DNA of 47,708 nt, from positions 1 to 47,708 of the forward strand of contig NZ_QNFZ01000122.1 in NCBI RefSeq assembly GCF_003313395.1, read 5' to 3'. A model generated the notes under the pieces. That model was given only the letters and a program-made list of their open reading frames with translations. It was not told the DNA's origin and made no database searches. A program made the translations under genes and the position numbers. Positions 11,427 to 19,643 of the stretch are shown here, one piece after another. Origin of the DNA: Nonomuraea lactucae. GTDB lineage: Bacteria; Actinomycetota; Actinomycetes; Streptosporangiales; Streptosporangiaceae. Numbering within the stretch: position 1 is the stretch's first letter; every line of letters starts with the position of its first letter.

Positions 11427-11869
11427 GCGTCGACACTGCCGCCATCGAGACGGTCAACCAGGACTTCTACACCGCGATCGAGGCCGGTGACCTCGATCGG
11501 ATGACGGAGATCTGGGCCGAGGACTCCGCCGATGAGCAGGTCACCTGCGTGCATCCGGGGTGGACCCTGCTCGCCGGCCGGTCCGAGGTGCTGCGCTCCT
11601 GGGCGCTCATCATGGCCAACACCACCTACATCCAGTTCGTGCTGACCGACGTCAACACGACGGTGCTCGGGGATGTCGCCGTGCTCACGTGCGTCGAGAA
11701 CATCCTCACCGCCGGGGAGGAGGGGGAGTCCAGCTTCGCGGCGGGCAAGGTCGTCGCCAGCAACATCTACGTCCGCACTCCGCAGGGCTGGCGCCTGTGG
11801 ATGCACCACGGCTCTCCGGTGCTCCAGGGCGACGACGACGAGGAGGAGGACGGTGAGCTGGAGCGCTGA
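11423..11869 (+). CDS. NTF2/SnoaL-like protein in the fol operon
   Basis: Cone-shaped alpha+beta-barrel family protein of 148 residues; no enzymatic role is established for it in the folate pathway. Family hallmarks are the start (VNQDFYTAIEAGDLDRMTEIWAED), the HPGW turn and the TPQGWRLWMHHGSP strand. The C-terminus is a short acidic tail (GDDDEEEDGELER). ATG 11423 overlaps the folP stop. In many actinomycetes a homologue sits between folP and folB, so this is an authentic operon member. The last ~25 bases of the gene closely resemble the repeat unit filling the following spacer. Confidence 0.9.
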   Translation: MSVDTAAIETVNQDFYTAIEAGDLDRMTEIWAEDSADEQVTCVHPGWTLLAGRSEVLRSWALIMANTTYIQFVLTDVNTTVLGDVAVLTCVENILTAGEEGESSFAAGKVVASNIYVRTPQGWRLWMHHGSPVLQGDDDEEEDGELER

Positions 11870-11891
11870 GGTGGCCCCTCGTGTCCGTAGT

Positions 11892-11938
11892 CGCCTCGTG
11901 TCATGGCCGCTCGTCTCGTGGCCGCTCGTGTCGTGAGG
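11892..11938. repeat. 15-bp tandem repeat, about 3 copies
   Basis: Three successive units of the type CTCGTGTCATGGCCG follow the NTF2-like gene, each with one or two substitutions. They precede the longer ~39-bp array. Confidence 0.6.
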
Positions 11939-11944
11939 GGGAAG

Positions 11945-12383
11945 GGGACGGCGAGGTTGAGTGCTGAAGGTGGTTGTGAGGCTCGGGGCGGTGACTTGCG
12001 CCGAGGGGTTTATGAGCGCAGGGGGCGGCGAAGTTGAACGCCAAGGGGGTTGTGAAGGCAGGGGGCGGCGAGGTTGAGCATGGTTGTGGTGGCGTGGACG
12101 GTGAGTTTTGAGCGTTGAGGGGCTTGTGGTGGTGGGGATGGCGAGTTTGAGCGTTGAGGGCTGTGGTGGTGGGGACGGTGAAGATTGAGCGTTGAGGGGC
12201 TTGTCGTGGTGGGGACGGTGATGGTTGAGCGTTGAGGGGCTTGTGGGTGTTTAAGGATGGTGATTTCGAGCGTTGAGGGGCGGCGGGCTTGGGCGGGGAC
12301 GGCGTTGTGCTGGTGGAGGATGGCGACTGAGTCTGAGCGGTGACGGCATCGTGCCAGAGGAGGGCGAGGTTGAGCGCTGACCG
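11945..12383. repeat. ~39-bp minisatellite between the NTF2-like gene and folB
   Basis: The core TTGAGCGTTGAGG recurs at 12108, 12147, 12185, 12225 and (TTCGAGCG variant) 12265, with steps of 38-40 bases. Each core is preceded by GGGGACGGTGA or GGGGATGGCGA. Weaker copies extend left to about 11945. The final copy, AGGAGGGCGAGGTTGAGCGC, is itself the ribosome site and start of folB (12358-12377). The other end of the pattern is found in the 3' end of the preceding gene (11847-11875). The array is G/T-rich on the coding strand and contains no gene. Confidence 0.88.
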
Positions 12384-12735
12384 CATCGCGCTGAAGGGCC
12401 TGCGGGCCCGGGGACGGCACGGTGTGCTGCCTGCCGAGCGCGAGCTGGGGCAGGAGTTCGTGGTGGATGCGACGCTGTTCCTCGACACCGCCCCCGCCGC
12501 GGCGGCCGACGACCTCACGAAGACCGTCCACTACGGCGAGCTGGCCGAGGCGCTGGTCAAGGTCGTGGAGGGTGAGCCGGTCGAGCTGATCGAGACGCTG
12601 GCCCAGCGTCTGGCCGACGTCTGCCTGGCCCGCGAGCCCGTCCGGTCCGTGGAGGTGAGCGTGCACAAGCCGGCCGCCCCGATCCCCCTGCCGTTCGACG
12701 ATGTGATCGTGACGATCGAGCGGAGTCGCCCATGA
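12370..12735 (+). CDS. folB: Dihydroneopterin aldolase
   Basis: Cleaves dihydroneopterin to 6-hydroxymethyl-dihydropterin and glycolaldehyde. The 121-residue product has the normal length and family signatures: DRIALKGLRARGRHGVLPAERE near the start, the VHYGELAEAL helix, and the C-terminal VSVHKPAAPIP strand. The start is TTG 12370 after an ideal AGGAGG six bases upstream; an ATG 30 bases further up lies inside repeat sequence. The start site is embedded in the last copy of the ~39-bp minisatellite. The stop overlaps folK (ATGA). Confidence 0.94.
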   Translation: MSADRIALKGLRARGRHGVLPAERELGQEFVVDATLFLDTAPAAAADDLTKTVHYGELAEALVKVVEGEPVELIETLAQRLADVCLAREPVRSVEVSVHKPAAPIPLPFDDVIVTIERSRP

Positions 12736-13235
12736 AATGCGTCCTCTCTCTCGGCAGCAATCTCGGCCGGCGTTTCGAGACGCTGCAGGGAGCCATCGAC
12801 ACGCTCTTCGACGCGCCGGGGCTGGAGTTCGTGGCCGCGTCGCCGGTCTACGAGACAGAGCCGGTGGGCGGCCCCGGCGGCCAGAAGCCCTACCTCAACG
12901 CCATCGTGATCGCCGAGACCCGCCTCCAGCCGCGTACCCTGCTGGAGCGGGCACAGAGCGTCGAGAACGCCTTCGGGCGCGAACGTCTCGAACGCTGGGG
13001 TCCGCGTACGCTCGACATCGACCTGATCATGGTAGGAGAGACGATCAGCGACGACCCCGACCTGACCCTGCCCCATCCGCGGGCCCACGAGCGGGCCTTC
13101 GTGCTCGTGCCGTGGTCGATGGCCGACCCCGAGGGCCGCCTGCCCGGCCACGGTCCCGTCACCGAGCTGCTGATCGGGCTCGACCAGCAGGGCGTGTCGC
13201 TCCGTGCCGACCTCGAGCTGCAGAGCCCGGATTGA
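12732..13235 (+). CDS. folK: 2-amino-4-hydroxy-6-hydroxymethyldihydropteridine diphosphokinase
   Basis: Transfers pyrophosphate from ATP to hydroxymethyl-dihydropterin, making the FolP substrate. The 167-residue protein shows SLGSNLGRR at the start, the PVYETEPVGGPGGQ loop, and the magnesium-binding signature RWGPRTLDIDLIMV, followed by LPHPRAHERAFVLVPW. Both neighbours overlap it by 4 bases (ATGA with folB, TTGA with the DUF3180 gene), so the three are one translationally coupled unit. Confidence 0.97.
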   Translation: MKCVLSLGSNLGRRFETLQGAIDTLFDAPGLEFVAASPVYETEPVGGPGGQKPYLNAIVIAETRLQPRTLLERAQSVENAFGRERLERWGPRTLDIDLIMVGETISDDPDLTLPHPRAHERAFVLVPWSMADPEGRLPGHGPVTELLIGLDQQGVSLRADLELQSPD

Positions 13236-13687
13236 GGCCGACCCGTCCCGGCGTGCTCGTCGGTCTCGTCATAGTCGTGGCGTTGGTCACGTGGATGCTG
13301 GTCAAGCAGTTCTACGCGGCGCTGCCCATCGTGCCGTGGACGGCGATCCCCACCGTGCTGCTGCTGGCCGTCGGCGAGGCTTACAGCGCGTGGATGACGA
13401 AGGCCAGGATCGACCGCAGGCCCGGCACCAAGCCGGTCGAGCCGCTGGCGGTGGCCCGGCTGGCCGCCCTCGCGAAGGCGTCGGCCTACGCCGGGGCGGT
13501 GCTGGGCGGCATCTTCGCGGGCTTCGCGCTGCACACGGTCCAGATGTTCACGCTGCAGACGCCGCGCACGGAGTTCTTCGTCGCCACGGGCTCGTTCCTG
13601 GCGTTCGTCGTGCTCATCTGCGCCGCCCTCTTCCTGGAGAACGCCTGCCGCATCCCGAAGGACCCGGAGGATCAGAGGCCCAGGTAG
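13232..13687 (+). CDS. DUF3180 membrane protein
   Basis: Small integral membrane protein of unknown function, characteristic of actinobacterial folate operons. The 151-residue product has four predicted membrane segments (starting near residues 7, 29, 79 and 115) and a basic cytoplasmic loop (TKARIDRRPGTKP). The start is TTG 13232, overlapping the folK stop (TTGA), because family members begin with xRPTRPG. GTG 13250 is the alternative. Its last 16 bases overlap the convergent toxin gene. Confidence 0.87.
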   Translation: MRPTRPGVLVGLVIVVALVTWMLVKQFYAALPIVPWTAIPTVLLLAVGEAYSAWMTKARIDRRPGTKPVEPLAVARLAALAKASAYAGAVLGGIFAGFALHTVQMFTLQTPRTEFFVATGSFLAFVVLICAALFLENACRIPKDPEDQRPR

Positions 13688-13989
13688 AGCCCGAGGGCGT
13701 GCTCCACCGCGGCCATCTCGTTCCGTCCCAGGTAGTGGACCGGCTCTCCGTGGACGCGCGAGGTGTCGACGGTGCGGATCCGGTCGACGAGGAGACGCGT
13801 GCGCCGCCCGCCGAGCTCCACTTCCGGCCGGAAGACCGAGGGCCGCGCGCTGGTGGACGTGGGCACGATGGTCGCGACGGTCCACGACATGTCGGTGGGG
13901 CTCAGGACGAGGCCGAGGCGCCGCCCGCGCTGCTCGTGCCCCCTCTTCGCGTCTCCCAGGTCCACCCGGTAGACGGCGCCCCGGATCAC
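13672..13989 (-). CDS. MazF/PemK-family toxin (endoribonuclease)
   Basis: Predicted sequence-specific mRNA interferase. The 105-residue protein starts with the family signature [22 protein letters not shown] and continues with [17 protein letters not shown] and the C-terminal [12 protein letters not shown] segment that closes the RNA-binding groove. GTG 13989 overlaps the stop of the upstream antitoxin gene (GTGA), the standard coupled antitoxin-toxin order. The 3' end overlaps the convergent DUF3180 gene by 16 bases. It is the distal gene of a minus-strand group headed by nuoD2. Confidence 0.9.
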   Translation of the reverse strand: MIRGAVYRVDLGDAKRGHEQRGRRLGLVLSPTDMSWTVATIVPTSTSARPSVFRPEVELGGRRTRLLVDRIRTVDTSRVHGEPVHYLGRNEMAAVEHALGLYLGL

Positions 13990-14183
13990 CAGGCGTCCTC
14001 TTCGTCGGACAGGTCCTCATCCGCCAGCCGCTGGGCGTCGGCGCGTGCCTGCTTGAGCCAGATCTCCCGTTCGAGCAGGCGGAGCGCGCGACGGATCACA
14101 TCGCTGGTGCGCTCGCCCTCCTCCATGGCGGCCTTGATGATCCGCTCGTCCTCGGGCGTGGCCCGGAATCCGATGTTCGCCAT
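13986..14183 (-). CDS. Ribbon-helix-helix antitoxin (MazE-like)
   Basis: Predicted DNA-binding antitoxin and autorepressor of the adjacent MazF-like toxin. The 65-residue protein begins [19 protein letters not shown], a ribbon-helix-helix strand and first helix. A second helix follows ([13 protein letters not shown]), then an acidic disordered tail ([13 protein letters not shown]) of the kind that neutralises the toxin. ATG 14183 is preferred over ATG 14234 because the RHH domain begins there and GGA lies 6 bases upstream. The gene overlaps the toxin start by 4 bases. Confidence 0.86.
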   Translation of the reverse strand: MANIGFRATPEDERIIKAAMEEGERTSDVIRRALRLLEREIWLKQARADAQRLADEDLSDEEDAW

Positions 14184-14205
14184 GTTTTCCAGGCTATCCA
14201 CGCGT

Positions 14206-15327
14206 TCAACGTTTGTCCGGCACTTGTTCGACACTGGGACGCGGGCGGCCGAACAGGTGGACCATGGGCAGGGTGCAGACCAGCGGCCCGAGGATGGCGA
14301 GCGGGCGCTCCAGCCACCACGACAGGTCGGGCGGCACCTTCTGGCCCAGCGAGCCGAACAGCCACCACCCGATCCCCAGCGCGATCGCCATCCCGGTCGT
14401 GTGGAACAGGTACAGCGGCAGGGCGAAGCGATTGATGGTGCCGTTGACCCGGCTCCAGCCCGGCTTCTCCAGTACCCGCTCCATCGCCGGTCGGAGCACC
14501 TCGACCAGCCCGATCTGGAAGATCAGCAGGGCGACGATGACGAACGTGGGCGGGGCCATGTTCGACCACTTGTCGCCCGGCACGCCGACCATCGAGCCCG
14601 GGTAGATGCCCGAATACACCAGCCCGAACAGGGCGAACAGCCCGGTCCACAGCACCCCGACGTCGTAGCGCCGGGGGAGCGCCACGATCCGCTGGTAGAA
14701 GAACCCGGCCTGGTGGGCCAGCCCCCAGACCACGACCATGTTCAGCCAGCCCACCCACCCGACGCCGTACCGGAACCGCAGCACGTCGATCACCAGCGCG
14801 GTCCCGCCGAGCCAGATCAGGGCCAGCACGTCGTAGCGGCGGTGCAGCCAGAGCGCCACCGGCAGGAGCGCGATGAGCACCAGGTAGACGCCGAGGAACC
14901 ACAGCGGGCTGAGCACGAGCAGCACGACCCGCCACATCCACTCGACGCCGAACACCCGCGTCACCACCGCGCCGATGGCCACCCACACGCCCGACAGGAC
15001 GAGCGCCGGAACGGCCAGCGCCCGGATGCGCCGCCAGACGAACGCCCCGATGCCGACGCCGCGCATCCGGGCCCGGTTCCAGGACAGCAGGTGCACGTGT
15101 CCGCCGACGTAGAAGAAGAGCGGCAGCACCTGCAGCAGCCAGGTGAGGATCCACAGCCCCGAGGTGAACCCCAGCGGGCTGGTCGGCTCCGGCCCGGTCG
15201 GCTTCCACTCCAGGATCGTGAACGCCCAGTGCCAGACCACCACGACGATCAGGCTGAGCGCGCGCAGCCAGTCGACGTACTTGTCGCGCGGCGCGACGGC
15301 GGCGCCGGGCTCGTGCCGGGTGGTCAC
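14206..15327 (-). CDS. Acyltransferase family 3 membrane protein
   Basis: Predicted O-acyltransferase of the OafA/YrhL-related family; the substrate is unknown. The 373-residue protein begins [21 protein letters not shown], with the conserved first-helix Arg and the His that in this family are linked to acyl transfer. It contains about ten membrane segments and an [17 protein letters not shown] helix near the end. GTG 15327 overlaps the nuoD2 stop (GTGA), so the two are coupled although no functional link is obvious. It precedes the antitoxin gene by 22 bases. Confidence 0.88.
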   Translation of the reverse strand: MTTRHEPGAAVAPRDKYVDWLRALSLIVVVVWHWAFTILEWKPTGPEPTSPLGFTSGLWILTWLLQVLPLFFYVGGHVHLLSWNRARMRGVGIGAFVWRRIRALAVPALVLSGVWVAIGAVVTRVFGVEWMWRVVLLVLSPLWFLGVYLVLIALLPVALWLHRRYDVLALIWLGGTALVIDVLRFRYGVGWVGWLNMVVVWGLAHQAGFFYQRIVALPRRYDVGVLWTGLFALFGLVYSGIYPGSMVGVPGDKWSNMAPPTFVIVALLIFQIGLVEVLRPAMERVLEKPGWSRVNGTINRFALPLYLFHTTGMAIALGIGWWLFGSLGQKVPPDLSWWLERPLAILGPLVCTLPMVHLFGRPRPSVEQVPDKR

Positions 15328-16469
15328 TTGTCGATGTCACCCACGACGAAGAACATCGACCCGAGGATGGCCACCATGTCGGCGACCAGGTGGCCGGGGA
15401 GTATCTCCCGAAGCACCTGGATGTTGCTGTAGGACGCGGACCGGAGCTTGAGCCGCCACGGGGTCTTGTCGCCCTTGGAGACGAGGTAGTAGCCGTTGAT
15501 GCCGAGGGGGTTCTCGGTCCAGGCGTAGGTGTGCCCCTCCGGCACCTTCAGCACCTTGGGCAGGCGCTGGTTGATGGGCCCCGGCGGGAGAGAGCGGAGC
15601 CGGTCGACGCAGGCGTCGGCCAGGTCGAGCGAGACCTTCAGCTGGTCGAGCAGCACCTCGAAGCGGGCGTGGCAGTCGCCCGTGCCGCGCGTGACGACCT
15701 TCACGGGCAGTTCGTGGTAGGCGAGGTACGGGTCGTCGCGCCGCAGGTCGAAGTCGACCCCGGAGGCGCGGGCGATGGGGCCGCTCACCCCGTACTGCAT
15801 GATCTTCTCGCGGTCGAGCACGCCGACGCCCCGGGTGCGGGCGAGGAAGATCTCGTTGTGCAGGATGAGGTCCTCGATGGCGGGGACGCGGCGACGGGTC
15901 TCGGCGACCGCCTCCGACACCCGGTCGAGCCACCCGTACGGGAGCTCCTCCTTCAGCCCGCCGACCCGGTTGAACATGTAGTGCATGCGCCCGCCGGAGA
16001 TCTCCTCCATGACGGCCTGGATGCGTTCGCGCTCGTTGAACGCGTAGAAGACCGGGGTGATCGCGCCCAGCTCCAGGGGGTAGGAGCCGAGGAACATCAG
16101 GTGGCTGAGCACCCGGTTGAGCTCGGCCAGCAGCGTGCGCGCCCAGACCGCCCTGACCGGCGGCTCCATGCCGAGCATGCGTTCGGCGGCGATGACCACG
16201 CCGAGCTCGTTGGCGAAGCCGGACAGCCAGTCGTGCCGGTTGGCGAGCATGATGATCTGCCGGAAGTCGCGGACCTCGAACAGCTTCTCCGCGCCCCTGT
16301 GCATGTAGCCGATGATCGGCTCGGCGGTGGAGATGCGCTCGCCGTCGAGGGTCAGCCGGAGCCGGAGCACGCCGTGGGTCGACGGGTGCTGCGGGCCGAT
16401 GTTGAGGATCATGTCCTCGGTGGCCAGCTCTTTCGCGCCCGCCCCGATGCCGACCACACGTTCCGTCAT
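15324..16469 (-). CDS. nuoD2: Orphan NADH-quinone oxidoreductase subunit D (NuoD2)
   Basis: Homologue of the 49-kDa/NDUFS2 subunit that lines the quinone site of complex I. The 381-residue product is near full length: [68 protein letters not shown] and the C-terminal FFVVGDIDK. None of the other nuo genes is nearby, so this is an isolated paralogue, as known for Streptomyces nuoD2 at the equivalent locus. Its specific role is unclear. ATG 16469 is divergent from the DoxX gene. A MidA/NDUFAF7-type methyltransferase, the family that modifies NDUFS2, lies 4.5 kb away. Confidence 0.93.
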   Translation of the reverse strand: MTERVVGIGAGAKELATEDMILNIGPQHPSTHGVLRLRLTLDGERISTAEPIIGYMHRGAEKLFEVRDFRQIIMLANRHDWLSGFANELGVVIAAERMLGMEPPVRAVWARTLLAELNRVLSHLMFLGSYPLELGAITPVFYAFNERERIQAVMEEISGGRMHYMFNRVGGLKEELPYGWLDRVSEAVAETRRRVPAIEDLILHNEIFLARTRGVGVLDREKIMQYGVSGPIARASGVDFDLRRDDPYLAYHELPVKVVTRGTGDCHARFEVLLDQLKVSLDLADACVDRLRSLPPGPINQRLPKVLKVPEGHTYAWTENPLGINGYYLVSKGDKTPWRLKLRSASYSNIQVLREILPGHLVADMVAILGSMFFVVGDIDK

Positions 16470-16592
16470 ACGGCCATGCTGCCACCGGCCGCCGTGGTGA
16501 GCCAGCGCAGGGCGAGGTCAAGGAACGGCATGGACACGCATCCCAGCACCGGACAGGGGCAGATATAGCAGGAAATGGGGGGAGAAAACACC

Positions 16593-17252
16593 ATGAAGAG
16601 GTTTGTGTTCGATGTCGCGGCGCTGGTCGCGCGCGTGACGCTGGGCGTGATCCTCGTGGCTCACGGGTGGCAGAAGTGGCAGGAGGGTCTGCCCGCCGCG
16701 GCAAAGGGGTTCGCCGAGATCGGCATTCCGCTGCCGCAGCTCGCCGCCGGGTTCACGATCGCCGCGGAGCTCGTGGGAGGCGCCCTGCTGATCATCGGCC
16801 TGCTGGTACGGCTGGCGGCGGCGGCGTGGTTCGTCGTGGGCCTCGGCGCCCTCGTCTTCGTGCACGGCTCGCAGGGCATATTCGTCCGAGAGGGCGGCTG
16901 GGAGTTCGTCGCCTCGCTGATGGCGCTCTGCCTGCTGTTCATCGCGGTAGGCGGAGGCAGGTTCGGCATCGACGGGATCGTCCACGGGACGTGGTCGAAG
17001 AGGCGTGCCGCGTCCCGGCCCGCCACGGAGACCACCGCGGGGAGCACCACCACCGGAGGCACCACCGGGGGCACCACCGGGGGCACCACCGGGGGCACCA
17101 CCGGGGGCACGGTCGCCGGAGGGACGGCGGCCCCGCCGGGGAGCGTTCCGCGCCAGGGCACCGGCCAGGGGGAACCGGCGCGCGACGACATGAGCGACAT
17201 GGACGCCCTGTTCACCGAGGACCCGGCGAAGCGGAAACCGCCGAACCGCTGA
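16593..17252 (+). CDS. DoxX family membrane protein with Gly/Thr-repeat tail
   Basis: Four-helix membrane protein (residues ~8-30, 50-72, 76-97, 105-125) with the DoxX signature RVTLGVILVAHGWQKW. Relatives take part in thiol/redox-linked membrane functions, but the role here is not shown. The cytoplasmic tail holds a perfect four-copy 12-bp repeat encoding GTTG (17058-17105), followed by a Pro/Gly-rich segment and an acidic end (DDMSDMDALFTEDPAKRK). ATG 16593 is chosen over ATG 16575 because GGGGGAG precedes it at good distance. Total length 219 residues. Confidence 0.88.
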   Translation: MKRFVFDVAALVARVTLGVILVAHGWQKWQEGLPAAAKGFAEIGIPLPQLAAGFTIAAELVGGALLIIGLLVRLAAAAWFVVGLGALVFVHGSQGIFVREGGWEFVASLMALCLLFIAVGGGRFGIDGIVHGTWSKRRAASRPATETTAGSTTTGGTTGGTTGGTTGGTTGGTVAGGTAAPPGSVPRQGTGQGEPARDDMSDMDALFTEDPAKRKPPNR

Positions 17253-17305
17253 AGGCCCGCCGCCGGGCCGCCTCCGGTCTGGCCGGGGCAGATCCGGCGC
17301 CGGGG

Positions 17306-18628
17306 TCAGGCGGTGGCTCGCGTGACGAGGTCTCGCAGGGCCTCGACGAGGCGGTCCACGTGCTCCTCGGTGGTTCCGATGCCGATCGAGGCCCGCACCG
17401 CGGAGGCCGTGTCGTCCTCGCAGCCGCCGCCCTGCTCGCTCAGCAGGTGCTGGAGGAACGGGTGCGCGCAGAACTTCCCGTCGCGCACGCCGATCCCGTA
17501 CTCGGTGGACAGCGCCTCGGCGACCTCCCGCGCCGAGTAGCCGTCCACGGTGAACGAGACGATGCCCACGCGCGGGTGGTCCGCGCCCCACAGCGACAGC
17601 TCACGCACGCCGCCGATCGAGGTCAGCCCAGCGCGGAGCCGGGCGATGAGCCGCTCCTCCTCGCGGACGAGCGGGGTCCAGCCGGTGGCGGTCAGCGCGT
17701 CGCAGGCGGCGGCCAGGGCGATGGCGCCCAGCACGTTCGGCGTGCCCGCCTCGTGCCTCGGCTCGGGGTCGTCGTGCCACTCGACGCCCGCGGCGCCCTC
17801 GGAGGCCGTCGCCACCGCGCGGACCGCGCCGCCGCCCTTGAGGTACGGCTCCCCGCCGGCCAGCCAGTCGCGCCGCCCGACCAGCACTCCGGCGCCGAAC
17901 GGCGCGTAGAGCTTGTGCCCGGAGAAGGCCACGTAGTCCAGGTCGAGGGCGGTCAGGTTGAGCCGCCGGTGCGGCACCAACTGCGCGGCGTCCACCAGGA
18001 TGCGGGCGCCGTGGCGGTGGGCGATGTGGGCCAGGGCGGCGATCGGCCAGAGCTCGCCGGTGACGTTGGAGGCGGCGGTGACCACGAGCAGCTTGGGCCC
18101 GTCGATGGCGGCCAGCGCCTCGTCGGCCGCGCGCACCGCCTCGCCGGGAAAGGCAGGGGGAGACAGGCGTACGGACCGCTCCCAGGGCAGGAGGGAGGCG
18201 TGGTGCTCGCTGTCGAACACGACCGCGGTGGCGCCGGCGGGCAGGCAGCCGGCCAGCAGATTCGTGGCGTCGGTGGTGTTGCGCGTGAAGATCACGGCAT
18301 CGTCGGCGCGGGCCCCGACGAAGGCCCGGACCGTGTGGCGGGCCTGCTCGTAGCGGGCGGTGGTGAGCTGGGAGGCGTATCCCGCGCCGCGGTGCACGCT
18401 GGAGTAGGCCGGGAGCGCGGCGGCGACGGCGGCGCTGACCGGCTCCAGACAGGGGGCGCTCGCCGCGTAGTCCAGGTTGGCGTATCCCACCAGCCTGCCG
18501 CCCTTGACCGGAACCTCCAGGTCGGCCCCCAGCACGGCCGGGATGGGACGGCGGCTCTGCCTGCCCGGCTCCTCCACTGCCTGGCCGGGCTGGGCGGGCA
18601 CGGAGTTGAAGATCGTCAACGTGGACAC
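17306..18628 (-). CDS. Class V aminotransferase-fold enzyme, cysteine-desulfurase-like
   Basis: PLP-dependent protein of 440 residues resembling SufS/NifS desulfurases. The PLP lysine is Lys239 in AFSGHKLYAPFG. Other fold-I landmarks are NTTDATNL, DSEHHASLLPW and VDAAQLVPH. A cysteine on the expected active-site loop, Cys387 in RDGKFCAHP, supports a desulfurase-type reaction on cysteine or a related sulfur or selenium amino acid. The N-terminal ~30 residues before the fold are atypical. GTG 18628 is chosen because GGGAGGAACCGCC precedes it. The leader carries a SAM-IV-type riboswitch, tying expression to sulfur-amino-acid status. The true substrate is not determined. Confidence 0.85.
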   Translation of the reverse strand: MSTLTIFNSVPAQPGQAVEEPGRQSRRPIPAVLGADLEVPVKGGRLVGYANLDYAASAPCLEPVSAAVAAALPAYSSVHRGAGYASQLTTARYEQARHTVRAFVGARADDAVIFTRNTTDATNLLAGCLPAGATAVVFDSEHHASLLPWERSVRLSPPAFPGEAVRAADEALAAIDGPKLLVVTAASNVTGELWPIAALAHIAHRHGARILVDAAQLVPHRRLNLTALDLDYVAFSGHKLYAPFGAGVLVGRRDWLAGGEPYLKGGGAVRAVATASEGAAGVEWHDDPEPRHEAGTPNVLGAIALAAACDALTATGWTPLVREEERLIARLRAGLTSIGGVRELSLWGADHPRVGIVSFTVDGYSAREVAEALSTEYGIGVRDGKFCAHPFLQHLLSEQGGGCEDDTASAVRASIGIGTTEEHVDRLVEALRDLVTRATA

Positions 18629-18664
18629 GGCGGTTCCTCCCAAGGGCCGTCGGACCCCAGGAAG

Positions 18665-18792
18665 CAGCCAGGGAGCCCGCGCTTGCCCGCCACACCTCGT
18701 GACGGACCAGGTCTTCACCCGGGGCACCCCGCCGCGGACGCGAGGGTTGCCGGCCAGCTAGCCGGGGCTTGACGCTGGCACTCATGACCTAC
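18665..18792 (-). ncRNA. SAM riboswitch (SAM-IV type)
   Basis: On the minus strand the leader reads GGTCATGAGTGCCAGCG, then AAGCCCCGGC, GGCCGGCAACCCTC, CCGCGGCGGGGTGCCCC and GGGTGAAGACC. This is the conserved string I associate with the actinobacterial SAM-IV riboswitch (the SAM-I-like core). The outer helix closes by GGTC (18789-18786) pairing with GACC (18713-18710). It begins within a few bases of the predicted transcription start and ends about 40 bases before the gene. No intrinsic terminator is obvious, so control is probably at translation initiation. The boundaries are approximate. Confidence 0.88.
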
Positions 18793-18799
18793 GAACCGC

Positions 18800-18805
18800 A
18801 CTATA
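18800..18805 (-). promoter_or_regulatory. -10 element (TATAGT) of the riboswitch-led gene
   Basis: TATAGT on the minus strand, preceded by G/C-rich sequence, would start transcription near 18793, immediately before the first conserved base of the riboswitch. A -35 is not convincing (TTGCGT at a 19-base spacing). Confidence 0.55.
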
Positions 18806-18905
18806 ACCGACACCCGCCCATCGAACGCAAATCGCGAACTTCCGGGGAGTCCCGATCGTTGCTCCCGGATACAGCCCCGAACCCGTGCGCCCTGGAGGTA
18901 GGACA

Positions 18906-19634
18906 ATGTTGGAGTGGGTGGCCGACCCGCAGATCTGGATAGGGTTCTTCACCCTTGTCGCCCTGGAGATCGTCCTCGGCATAGACAACATCATCTTCAT
19001 CTCCATCCTGGCCGGGAGGCTGCCGCCGGAGCAGCGCGACAGGGCGCGGGTCCTGGGGCTGGCCGCGGCCCTGATCACCCGCCTCCTGCTGCTGCTGGCG
19101 CTGTCGTGGGTGGTACGGCTCACCGAGCCGCTGTTCGAGGTGCTCGGCCAGGAGATATCCGGGCGCGACCTGATCCTCCTGCTCGGTGGGCTGTTCCTGC
19201 TCGCCAAGAGCGTGACGGAGATCGGGCACAGCATGGAGCTGAAGGGTGAGGACGGCAAGAAGCGCGCGGTCACCTCCTTCACCGCGGTCATCCTGCAGAT
19301 CATGGTCCTCGACGTCGTCTTCTCGCTCGACTCGGTGATCACCGCGGTCGGCATGGTCGACGAGCTGGGCGTCATGATCGCGGCCGTGGTCGTCGCGGTT
19401 CTCGTCATGCTGGTCGCCTCGGGGCCGATCAGCAGGTTCGTGGACAGGCACCCGAGCATCAAGATGCTGGCGCTCTCGTTCCTCGTGCTGATCGGGGTGG
19501 TGCTCATCGCCGAGGGGCTCGAACAGCACATCCCCAAGGGCTACATCTACTTCGCGATGGCGTTCTCCGTCATCGTCGAGCTGCTGAACATCCGGATGCG
19601 CAGCAGGCAGGTCAAGCAGGAGGCCGCTTCGTAA
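18906..19634 (+). CDS. TerC family integral membrane protein
   Basis: Polytopic membrane protein of 242 residues with about seven segments. It has the TerC hallmarks LEIVLGIDNIIFISILAGRLP and a second acidic repeat LDVVFSLDSVITAVGM. Family members are linked to tellurite resistance and, in bacteria such as Bacillus, to manganese export or metalation of secreted enzymes. ATG 18906 follows GGAGGTAGGACA. GTG 18885 is less likely. The gene is divergent from the riboswitch-led aminotransferase gene, and 9 bases separate its stop from the P450 start, suggesting cotranscription. Confidence 0.92.
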   Translation: MLEWVADPQIWIGFFTLVALEIVLGIDNIIFISILAGRLPPEQRDRARVLGLAAALITRLLLLLALSWVVRLTEPLFEVLGQEISGRDLILLLGGLFLLAKSVTEIGHSMELKGEDGKKRAVTSFTAVILQIMVLDVVFSLDSVITAVGMVDELGVMIAAVVVAVLVMLVASGPISRFVDRHPSIKMLALSFLVLIGVVLIAEGLEQHIPKGYIYFAMAFSVIVELLNIRMRSRQVKQEAAS

Positions 19635-19643
19635 GATGCAATA

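Noticed and set aside
9605-12383. CRISPR-like regular repeats in the fol spacers
   Set aside because: Units are contiguous or degenerate without unique spacers of constant length, and no cas gene is present.
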